64,000 bases of DNA from Berkiella sp964496435 (GTDB lineage Bacteria > Pseudomonadota > Gammaproteobacteria > Berkiellales > Berkiellaceae): positions 62,001-126,000 of the forward strand of contig CAZBZP010000001.1 of assembly GCA_964496435.1 (NCBI GenBank), in the 5' to 3' direction. The notes under the pieces are model-generated. The model had not been told where the DNA came from. It saw only the letters and a program-made list of their open reading frames with translations, and did not search any database. This document shows, in pieces, positions 43,713 to 50,413 of the stretch (within the stretch, counting starts at the first letter, position 1; each line of letters opens with the position of its first letter). The translations under genes were made by a program, and so were the position numbers.

Positions 43713-44305
43713 TGCTGGGTTCTTTGTTAAAGATCCCCCTTCGCGCTTATGCGATTTTCTTTGTGCTGTTTTTTGCTAGCTTATTTTATTTTTCTTTTCA
43801 AAAAACAGCGAATCTCACTTATTCTTCAGCTTCCCCTGTGATTGTTGATCAATCCCTCAAGGGGATAAAAGCACTACGTTTTGATGAAAAAGGACAATTA
43901 ACAGAAATACTGCACATGGCAACGTGGAAACATATTCAAGGCAATCCGATAAGTGAGCTTGAAGCACCTTTTCTTGAAATTTATCAACCTGATGGTAGCT
44001 GGTTTATCAGTGCCAAAAATGGACATAGTATCCAAGCGAATATTCATAGTAAAATTGAAAAATTACAGCTCTTTAATGAAGTAAGTGTTAAAAGAGTAAG
44101 CATTAATAAAAAAGCGGATTGGGAATTAAAAACCGAACATTTGGATTTTCATCCTCAACTTTCAACTGCAAGCACCCAAGATCCTGTTGTGATCATTGGT
44201 CAAGGAATGCAAATTCATGCCAAAGGGATGAATGCTAATTTAAAAAATCATACACTTAATCTACTTAATGATGTGAAATCACACTATGTCGCCCTTAAAA
44301 CATAA
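43712..44305 (+). CDS. lptC: LPS export protein LptC
   Basis: The 197-residue bitopic protein has one N-terminal membrane helix (about 10-30, AYAIFFVLFFASLFYFSF) and a periplasmic beta-jellyroll (LPS-binding) that resembles LptC by strand pattern: ALRFDEKGQLTEILHMATWKHIQ, WFISAKNGHSI, LELKTEHLDFHP-like. It starts with GTG at the kdsD stop. It receives LPS from LptBFG and passes it to LptA. Confidence 0.88.
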   Translation: MLGSLLKIPLRAYAIFFVLFFASLFYFSFQKTANLTYSSASPVIVDQSLKGIKALRFDEKGQLTEILHMATWKHIQGNPISELEAPFLEIYQPDGSWFISAKNGHSIQANIHSKIEKLQLFNEVSVKRVSINKKADWELKTEHLDFHPQLSTASTQDPVVIIGQGMQIHAKGMNANLKNHTLNLLNDVKSHYVALKT

Positions 44306-44810
44306 ATTACCTTTAATTTGTTTTTTAATCAGCACAAAGGCCTTTGCTGTTGCGCCTAATTTTGATGCCAATACACCGATACAAATTCAATCGGATGCAG
44401 CTTCTTATGATCAACGTAATCAAGAAGCAATGCACGAGGGTAAAGTCGTGATGACCCAAGGTGCTCAAGTACTTTATGCCGATAAATTAACGGTTAAGAA
44501 AGACCCTAAACTACAAACGATTATTAAAGCTTTTGGAAATCCTGCTAGCTTTTCTGGCTCATTTAAGGATGATCCAAAACCTGTTTACGCTACAGCCAAG
44601 ATCATATATTATTATCCAGATAGACAACTAATAGTTCTGGAAGGTGCGGCAACCTTGGATCATGATCAAGATAAATTCAAAGGCCCCTCATTAAGCTATC
44701 AAATTGACAAACAAATTGTTTCGGCAACAAGACAGAGTAATGAAAGACCTGTTATCACCATCCATCCCCGCGTCAGTAAAAATGAAAATACACAAAGCGC
44801 AAAAAAATGA
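44286..44810 (+). CDS. lptA: LPS transport periplasmic protein LptA
   Basis: The 174-residue protein has a signal peptide (about 1-22, KAFA-VAP) and an OstA/LptA domain: IQIQSDAASYDQRNQEAMHEGKVVMTQGAQVLYADKLTVKKD over about 32-73 and DKFKGPSLSYQIDKQIV. It bridges the periplasm for LPS. It overlaps lptC by 20 bases and lptB by four. Confidence 0.93.
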   Translation: MSPLKHKLPLICFLISTKAFAVAPNFDANTPIQIQSDAASYDQRNQEAMHEGKVVMTQGAQVLYADKLTVKKDPKLQTIIKAFGNPASFSGSFKDDPKPVYATAKIIYYYPDRQLIVLEGAATLDHDQDKFKGPSLSYQIDKQIVSATRQSNERPVITIHPRVSKNENTQSAKK

Positions 44811-45532
44811 ACAAATTGACGGTCTCAAATTTAAGAAAGGCTTATAAAAAGAGGCTGGTCGTAAAAGACGTCAGCTTAGAAGTCAAAGCCGGTGAAGTGG
44901 TAGGTTTGTTAGGCCCCAATGGCGCAGGTAAAACAACCTGCTTCTATATGATTGTAGGGCTTATTCCCTGCGATAGTGGCAAGGTGATGCTCAATGATGT
45001 TGATCTTAGCTTTGCCCCCATGCACGTTCGCGCACGTGCTGGTGTTGGCTATTTACCCCAAGAGGCTTCCGTTTTTCGAAAACTGACCGTAAAAGAAAAT
45101 ATTATGGCCATTTTGGAAACCTTACCCCACCTGGATAAAAGCGAGCGTCTGCATAAACTGGATTCTTTATTAAATGAATTTCATTTAACCCATATCCAAA
45201 ATAGTTACGGCATCAGCCTCTCTGGTGGTGAACGTCGACGTGTTGAGATTGCAAGAGCGCTAGCTTGTTCCCCTAAATTTATCCTGCTAGATGAGCCTTT
45301 TGCTGGGGTAGATCCTATTTCTGTTAATGACATAAAACACCAAATATCTTTATTAGCCAAAAAACAAATTGGTGTTCTTATTACCGATCATAATGTCAGA
45401 GAAACGCTGGATATTTGTCACCATGCAGCAATTGTCAGCGAAGGTACTGTTATCGCAAGAGGCAGTGCACAAGAAATCATTTCTAACCAGCATGTACGTG
45501 AAGTTTACCTTGGTGAAAGCTTCTCTCTTTAA
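44807..45532 (+). CDS. lptB: LPS export ABC ATPase LptB
   Basis: The 241-residue ABC ATPase has Walker A GPNGAGKTT, the Q-loop YLPQEASVFRKL, signature LSGGERRRVEIARAL and Walker B FILLDEPFAGVDPISV, all typical of LptB. It powers LPS extraction by LptFG. Its downstream 237-base gap contains repeat copy B and precedes rpoN. Confidence 0.96.
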   Translation: MNKLTVSNLRKAYKKRLVVKDVSLEVKAGEVVGLLGPNGAGKTTCFYMIVGLIPCDSGKVMLNDVDLSFAPMHVRARAGVGYLPQEASVFRKLTVKENIMAILETLPHLDKSERLHKLDSLLNEFHLTHIQNSYGISLSGGERRRVEIARALACSPKFILLDEPFAGVDPISVNDIKHQISLLAKKQIGVLITDHNVRETLDICHHAAIVSEGTVIARGSAQEIISNQHVREVYLGESFSL

Positions 45533-45555
45533 ACCTGCTTTTTTTAAGTCCTTTA

Positions 45556-45678
45556 ACTCAAACCAGTTTAAATTTAGACAAGGCCCCAAGTGAACGAAAC
45601 CACAGGAGTGCACGCCTTGGTGTATGACTGGCGGTGAGAGAACGCAGGCAACGATGTATAAATTTAAAATGGGCAGAG
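45556..45678 (+). repeat. Interspersed intergenic repeat, copy B
   Basis: This copy starts ACTCAAACCAGTTTAAATTT and ends AAATTTAAAATGGGCAGAG, with the inner block AAGTGAACGAAACCACAGGAGTG. Its end motifs are inverted repeats of each other (CCAGTTTAAATTT against AAATTTAAAATGG, 12 of 13). A second AAAAAGGGAAGAG follows about 15 bases later. It lies between lptB and rpoN, about 90 bases before the GTG of rpoN. Confidence 0.75.
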
Positions 45679-45769
45679 TTAATAAATTTAAAAAGGGAAG
45701 AGGTACAGCATTGGAATCGAATTTGCATTATGATAATTAGAAGAATGGACCCAATAAGAGCTTAATGCT

Positions 45770-47182
45770 GTGAAACCATCGCTTCAATTAAGATTAGGTC
45801 ATCAACTAACGATGACCCCGCAATTGCAGCAAGCCATTCGTCTACTGCAATTATCCGCAGTCGATCTCCAAACAGAGATCCAGGAGGCTTTGGAAACTAA
45901 CTCTATGTTAGAGGTAGAAGAAAAAGCACAACAGCAAAGTACTGCCTCTGAGCAAGAACAATCCAGCCAGGATAATCATGCAGAACATATAGATGCTGAT
46001 CATGAAGCGATGTCCTTTGAAGTACAAACGCTAACGCGTAATTCCTTTCGCTATCAAGACTCAACCGGTAATGAATTAGAAACACTCAATGGCACGCAAA
46101 CTACCTTGCAAGATCATTTATTATGGCAAATGCAGCTAACGCCCTTTTCTGATACAGACAGAGTCATTGCCACCACCATCATTGACAGCATAAATGAAGA
46201 TGGCTTTTTAACATGCTCATTGGACGATATTCTAGCTACTGTCTCCTCATTAGGTGAAATTGAACTTAAAGAAATTGAGACTGTGTTGCATCGTATTCAA
46301 CGTTTTGATCCTGTCGGTGTTGGTGCAAGAAATCTAAGCGAATGTTTAAAAATTCAATTAGAACAACCAAACACATCACCCTATTACAACAAAGCAAAAG
46401 AACTGGTGAGCCAACATCTTGAATTGCTAGGTAAACGCGATTTTGCAACATTAAAAAGACGTTTGGGCCTGAGTATAGAAGAATTGCGTGAAGTGATTGC
46501 CTGCATACAAGCATTAAATCCACGCCCTGGCACTAAAATTGGTCAAAGATTACCAGAGTATGTTGTGCCAGATGTTTATACCTTTAAAAAGAATAATGTT
46601 TGGCAGGTTGAATTAAATCCTGAATGTACACCCAATTTACAAATCAACCCTTATTATGCCTCACTCATTAAACGTTCAGACTCAAGTGCAGATAATCAAT
46701 TTTTACGCACGCAGCTGCAAGAAGCACGTTGGTTTTTAAAGAGCATAGAAAACCGTAACGATACCCTTGTCAAAGTCGCCAGATGCATTGTAGACCAACA
46801 GCAGGCCTTTCTAGACTATGGTGAAGAGGCCATGAAACCGATGATTTTATCGGACATTGCGCTGGCCCTTGAGATGCATGAATCTACCATTTCACGCGTA
46901 ACTACACAAAAGTATCTACATACACCACGCGGTACTTTTGAACTAAAGTACTTCTTTTCCAGTCATGTTAGTACAGAGGAAGGTGGAGAATGTTCTGCCA
47001 CGGCGATACGTGCATTAATAAAGAAATTGATTGGTGCTGAAAACCCGAACAAACCCTTAAGTGATAGTAAGCTATCCACTATGCTGGGTGACTTGGGGAT
47101 AAATGTAGCCAGAAGGACTGTTGCTAAATATCGCGAAGGAATGACTATACCTCCTTCAAACGAGAGAAAACAATTAATTTAG
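45770..47182 (+). CDS. rpoN: RNA polymerase sigma-54 factor
   Basis: The 470-residue sigma-54 has the Gln-rich activator-interacting region (MKPSLQLRLGHQLTMTPQLQQAIRLLQLS over 1-29), an acidic linker, the core-binding part (LNPRPGTKIGQ) and the C-terminal RpoN box VARRTVAKYREGM. The start is a GTG. It needs ATPase activators, none of which are in the window. The rpoN-hpf-ptsN-rapZ-npr order is the enteric-type arrangement. Confidence 0.96.
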   Translation: MKPSLQLRLGHQLTMTPQLQQAIRLLQLSAVDLQTEIQEALETNSMLEVEEKAQQQSTASEQEQSSQDNHAEHIDADHEAMSFEVQTLTRNSFRYQDSTGNELETLNGTQTTLQDHLLWQMQLTPFSDTDRVIATTIIDSINEDGFLTCSLDDILATVSSLGEIELKEIETVLHRIQRFDPVGVGARNLSECLKIQLEQPNTSPYYNKAKELVSQHLELLGKRDFATLKRRLGLSIEELREVIACIQALNPRPGTKIGQRLPEYVVPDVYTFKKNNVWQVELNPECTPNLQINPYYASLIKRSDSSADNQFLRTQLQEARWFLKSIENRNDTLVKVARCIVDQQQAFLDYGEEAMKPMILSDIALALEMHESTISRVTTQKYLHTPRGTFELKYFFSSHVSTEEGGECSATAIRALIKKLIGAENPNKPLSDSKLSTMLGDLGINVARRTVAKYREGMTIPPSNERKQLI

Positions 47183-47202
47183 AGTGTAAAAGGAGAAAAA
47201 CA

Positions 47203-47514
47203 ATGCAAATCAATTTAACTGGGCATCATATCGATATTACTCCTGCTTTAAGAGACTACGTAAATAACAAATTCCAAAAAATTCAGCGTTACTTTTCAAA
47301 TATTACAAATGTACATGTCATCCTAAGTGTTGATAAAAAATTTCAGCAAAAAGCCGAAGCAAGCTTACATCTTGCACGTGCAGAAATATTTGCTGAATCC
47401 GAGGCAAGTGATATGTATGCTGCCATTGATTTATTAATTGATAAATTAGATAGACAAGTTCTAAAACATAAAGAGAAAATGAAACAGCATGGCGATGGCG
47501 AGGAAAGAATCTAA
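47203..47514 (+). CDS. hpf: Ribosome hibernation promoting factor (short HPF)
   Basis: The 103-residue HPF/YfiA domain reads MQINLTGHHIDITPALRDYVNNKFQKIQRYF at its start and DMYAAIDLLIDKLDRQVLKHKEK near its end. The length is the short form, which works with RMF to make 100S ribosomes. GGAGAAAAAC precedes the ATG. Confidence 0.95.
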   Translation: MQINLTGHHIDITPALRDYVNNKFQKIQRYFSNITNVHVILSVDKKFQQKAEASLHLARAEIFAESEASDMYAAIDLLIDKLDRQVLKHKEKMKQHGDGEERI

Positions 47515-47519
47515 TAGCC

Positions 47520-47585
47520 GGGCGGACATGATGTCCGCCCCTACAGCAGATCCATTCTTTGTAGGGGCGGACTCCATATCCGCCC
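47520..47585. repeat. Paired palindromic repeat (REP/BIME-like)
   Basis: The unit 47520-47545 (GGGCGGACATGATGTCCGCC...CTACA) recurs in inverted orientation at 47560-47585 (23 of 26 matching). Each unit is itself a hairpin. It separates hpf and ptsN and may stabilise or end the hpf messenger. Confidence 0.7.
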
Positions 47586-47636
47586 AAGAGATTCTTCAAA
47601 AATAAAAATTACATCCTATTTGAGAATTACTTAATC

Positions 47637-48089
47637 ATGATTCAACTGAGTGATATTTTAACTTTAGATCGTATAGTCTATTCCGCCATTGTACACAGCA
47701 AAAAGAAAGCGCTCGAATATACCGCAGATACTTGCTGCTTAAGTATACCTTCCCTCAATGCGCATGATATTTTTGATGGCCTCGTCGAAAGAGAACGCTT
47801 AGGTAGCACTGCCATTGGTCATGGTGTTGCAATACCTCATTGCCGACTTGAGGCAGCAGAGCATGCCATTGGCTGCTTTATGCTATTAAAAGAAGGGATA
47901 GATTTTGATGCTGAAGATCATATGCAAGTTGATTTAATTTTTTCTTTAATCGTACCTTTTGAGGCGCAAGAAATGCATCTTGAACTCTTAGCAACTCTTG
48001 CCAGACTATTCCGCCAAGAATCTTTTCGCAGACAACTTTATCAAGCAAGCAATCGTGAAGAATTATACCAAAGACTCATCAACGCTTAA
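47637..48089 (+). CDS. ptsN: Nitrogen-regulatory PTS IIA component
   Basis: The 150-residue EIIA-Ntr domain has the phosphorylation site in GSTAIGHGVAIPHCRL (His near 73). Conserved LIVPFEAQEMHLELLATLARLF and a C-terminal helix complete the fold. It regulates potassium and stress functions by phosphorylation state. The upstream kinase PtsP is not in the window; HPr is encoded at 50091. Confidence 0.94.
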   Translation: MIQLSDILTLDRIVYSAIVHSKKKALEYTADTCCLSIPSLNAHDIFDGLVERERLGSTAIGHGVAIPHCRLEAAEHAIGCFMLLKEGIDFDAEDHMQVDLIFSLIVPFEAQEMHLELLATLARLFRQESFRRQLYQASNREELYQRLINA

Positions 48090-48582
48090 GCAAAATTTGC
48101 ATGGTGTTTTCTTATCTATTTTTAACAAAGGTGTTTTGTTACAAGGTGAGAGTGGCATTGGCAAAAGTGAATGCGCGCTAGCGCTCATTGATAGAGGTCA
48201 TCAATTAATCTGTGATGATGCGCCCTGTTTTTCGCTAAGGGATAATATCGTCGTGGGAAGTGCTGGCAGCTTAGGATCGCTCCTGGAAGTGCGAGGCCTT
48301 GGGATCATTGATGTCTGTAGCCATTTTGGCAAAAAAGCACATGTACAAAGTGCCCCACTTGAGTTGATTATCTGCTTAGAAAAACCGAATTGTTTAACAG
48401 AATACGAACGCCCTCTTGAAAGTAAGTTTAGCACCAAACAAATTCTAAATGTCCCTATCCCCTCCCTCTGTGTTTCTGTTATGCTGAAATTTCATTTGGC
48501 TATTCTAGTAGAAACAGCAGTTCGCACGCTATTTGCACCAACTTCTGCTTTATTGCAGCAAGTTTTGACACCAGAAGCATAA
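47998..48582 (+). CDS. hprK: HPr kinase/phosphorylase, short (C-terminal-domain) form
   Basis: The product keeps the catalytic domain only: P-loop GVLLQGESGIGKSECALALI, then HQLICDD, and the HprK signature LLEVRGLGIIDV, with C-terminal KFSTKQILNVPIP. The N-terminal HprK domain of Firmicutes is missing, as in proteobacterial short forms. The listed ATG overlaps ptsN by 92 bases, which is long; a TTG at 48097 (LHGVFL), just after the ptsN stop, gives 162 residues and fits the short family better. It would phosphorylate Ser46 of HPr. The 3' end merges with a fragment of the interspersed repeat. Confidence 0.85.
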   Translation: MPDYSAKNLFADNFIKQAIVKNYTKDSSTLKQNLHGVFLSIFNKGVLLQGESGIGKSECALALIDRGHQLICDDAPCFSLRDNIVVGSAGSLGSLLEVRGLGIIDVCSHFGKKAHVQSAPLELIICLEKPNCLTEYERPLESKFSTKQILNVPIPSLCVSVMLKFHLAILVETAVRTLFAPTSALLQQVLTPEA

Positions 48583-48590
48583 ATTTGAAA

Positions 48591-48620
48591 GCAGCCAACG
48601 AAACATAAATTCGAAATGGG
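48591..48620 (+). repeat. Isolated right end of the interspersed repeat
   Basis: The 30 bases GCAGCCAACGAAACATAAAT-TCGAAATGGG are identical to 48717-48746, the right end of copy C. The left part of this older copy is gone; the hprK stop region (AGCATAAATTTGAA) also matches the right end of copy A. Confidence 0.8.
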
Positions 48621-48629
48621 GATAGTCAT

Positions 48630-48751
48630 GCTCAAACCATTTCGAATTCAGGTGAGGCGGCAAGTGAACGAAGCCCCAGGCGTGCACGCCCTGGTGCATA
48701 ACTGGGGTGAGAGAATGCAGCCAACGAAACATAAATTCGAAATGGGAAGAG
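48630..48751 (+). repeat. Interspersed intergenic repeat, copy C
   Basis: This copy starts GCTCAAACCATTTCGAATTC and ends AAATTCGAAATGGGAAGAG. Its ends are a perfect 12-base inverted pair (CCATTTCGAATT and AATTCGAAATGG). The inner part has CCCCAGGCGTGCACGCCCTGG and CTGGGGTGAG. The last GGGAAGAG lies four bases before the rapZ ATG and forms its ribosome-binding site. Confidence 0.8.
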
Positions 48752-48755
48752 CATA

Positions 48756-49601
48756 ATGAGGCTTGTTATTGTAAGTGGTCGCTCCGGCTCCGGAAAAACA
48801 ATATCCTTACATGTGTTAGAAGACTTAGGTTATTACTGCGTTGATAACCTACCTGTAGATATGTTGCCAGGCTTAGTTGAAAAGCTAAAAGATGATCATC
48901 CCCGTTTGGCTGTTAGTATCGATGCCCGCAACCTACCGCACGATGAAAATGTGCTCAAAGATGTAATTACTGCTTTAAGGCAACCCGACAGGGATTGTGA
49001 AATCATATACCTGGATGCTGAACCCAAAAGCCTCTTGAAGCGTTTTAGCGAAACCAGACGACGCCACCCCTTATCAAACGATAAGGTGTCCTTACAGGAA
49101 GCTATAGAGCATGAGCATAGCTTGTTACGCCCTCTTGCTAGCATGGCCGATATTACCATTGACACGAGTAACTTATCTTCTCATGAGCTTTGTTCACTCA
49201 TCAGAGACAGGGTTGCCAGAGAGAACACCTCTCGCTTGCAATTATTAATTCAGTCATTCGGCTTTAAAAATGGCATGCCAGCTGATGCCGATTTTATTTT
49301 TGATGTACGTTGTTTACCCAATCCCTATTGGCAATCTGAGCTACGATCCTTAACTGGGAAAGATAAATTAGTTGCTGATTTTCTCAATGGATATCCAGTG
49401 GTTAAACAAATGGTTGAAGACATTATTAAATTTTTAGACAATTGGATCCCTCGCTTTGAAGCAGATAATCGTAGTTACCTTACTGTGGGGATAGGATGCA
49501 CAGGCGGACAACATCGGTCTGTCTTTGTAACGGAACAATTAGTCAAACTCGCACACCAATTACAAATGAATGTGCAAGTTCGTCATAGAGATCTAAAATA
49601 A
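48756..49601 (+). CDS. rapZ: RNase adapter protein RapZ
   Basis: The 281-residue protein has P-loop SGRSGSGKTISLHVLEDLGYYCVDNLP at its start, ETRRRHPLS, and the C-terminal RNA-binding part with GFKNGMPADADFIFDVRCLPNPYW and GIGCTGGQHRSV. RapZ senses glucosamine-6-phosphate and directs the small RNA GlmZ to RNase E in enterics. Its Shine-Dalgarno is the end of repeat copy C. Confidence 0.95.
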   Translation: MRLVIVSGRSGSGKTISLHVLEDLGYYCVDNLPVDMLPGLVEKLKDDHPRLAVSIDARNLPHDENVLKDVITALRQPDRDCEIIYLDAEPKSLLKRFSETRRRHPLSNDKVSLQEAIEHEHSLLRPLASMADITIDTSNLSSHELCSLIRDRVARENTSRLQLLIQSFGFKNGMPADADFIFDVRCLPNPYWQSELRSLTGKDKLVADFLNGYPVVKQMVEDIIKFLDNWIPRFEADNRSYLTVGIGCTGGQHRSVFVTEQLVKLAHQLQMNVQVRHRDLK

Positions 49602-49605
49602 GATT

Positions 49606-50085
49606 ATGAGCGTTGGAATATTATTAATTACGCATAGTGGAATTGGTGGAGCGCTACTAAATGTCGCCTCTGGCACCTTTGGTCAGCTTCCCCTTGAGAT
49701 ATTACAACTTTCTGTTAGTCGCGATCCCGATCCTGAACAACTGATTGAAAAAGCGGGCCACTTAGTAAGAAAGCTTGACGCAGGTGATGGCGTGCTTGTT
49801 TTAACAGATATGTTTGGCTCAACACCAAGCAATATTGCCCAAGGATTACAGCAACAAGGATTTGCCATTCGCGTGGTAACGGGACTTAACTTACCCATGC
49901 TATTTCGCGTTTTAAACTATCCTCATTTAGAACTCTCCTTACTCGCGAAAAAAGCCATCAGTGGTGGCAAAGAAGGGATCTTCGAACCCTTAACAGGTCG
50001 CAACATTGTAGAACAACTACAAGCCAATCAAAAAAAGCATCATGGTAAATTAACACGTCAAAGACGTGTTGTGGTTGTAGAATAA
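49606..50085 (+). CDS. PTS EIIA, mannose/fructose-type
   Basis: The 159-residue domain has the active-site His in LLITHSGIGGALL (His near 10) and the hallmark VLVLTDMFGSTPSNIAQ, then LNLPMLFRVLNY. No EIIB, EIIC or EIID gene follows, so it is likely a regulatory phosphoprotein. A comparable gene set (rapZ, EIIA-Man, HPr, HprK) is found in other proteobacteria lacking sugar PTS transport. Confidence 0.93.
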   Translation: MSVGILLITHSGIGGALLNVASGTFGQLPLEILQLSVSRDPDPEQLIEKAGHLVRKLDAGDGVLVLTDMFGSTPSNIAQGLQQQGFAIRVVTGLNLPMLFRVLNYPHLELSLLAKKAISGGKEGIFEPLTGRNIVEQLQANQKKHHGKLTRQRRVVVVE

Positions 50086-50090
50086 AAAAT

Positions 50091-50360
50091 ATGCTGCACA
50101 AAAAACTTGAAATCATCAATAAACTAGGCGTACATGCGCGCGCTGCGGCTAAGCTAGTGCAAACCGCTTCACGCTATGCCAGTGAAATCATTATTACCAA
50201 AGACGGACAAACCGCTAATGGTAAGAGTATTATGGGCGTAATGATGCTCGCAGCCTCTCAGCACACGTGGATAGATATCGAAGTGCAAGGCGAAGATGAA
50301 AACGACGCGCTCAACGCAATTGAAGCACTGATAGCTAATCGTTTTGGCGAAGAAAGATAA
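50091..50360 (+). CDS. ptsO: HPr-like phosphocarrier (NPr)
   Basis: The 89-residue HPr fold has His in LGVHARAAAKLVQTA (His16), and the regulatory Ser region GKSIMGVMMLAA (Ser near 46). The Ser is the target expected for the HprK two genes upstream. It ends the rpoN cluster. Confidence 0.94.
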   Translation: MLHKKLEIINKLGVHARAAAKLVQTASRYASEIIITKDGQTANGKSIMGVMMLAASQHTWIDIEVQGEDENDALNAIEALIANRFGEER

Positions 50361-50413
50361 ACCTCACTATTGATCTACTCCCTTCCCATGTTTTGCCTTA
50401 AACCATATACTCA

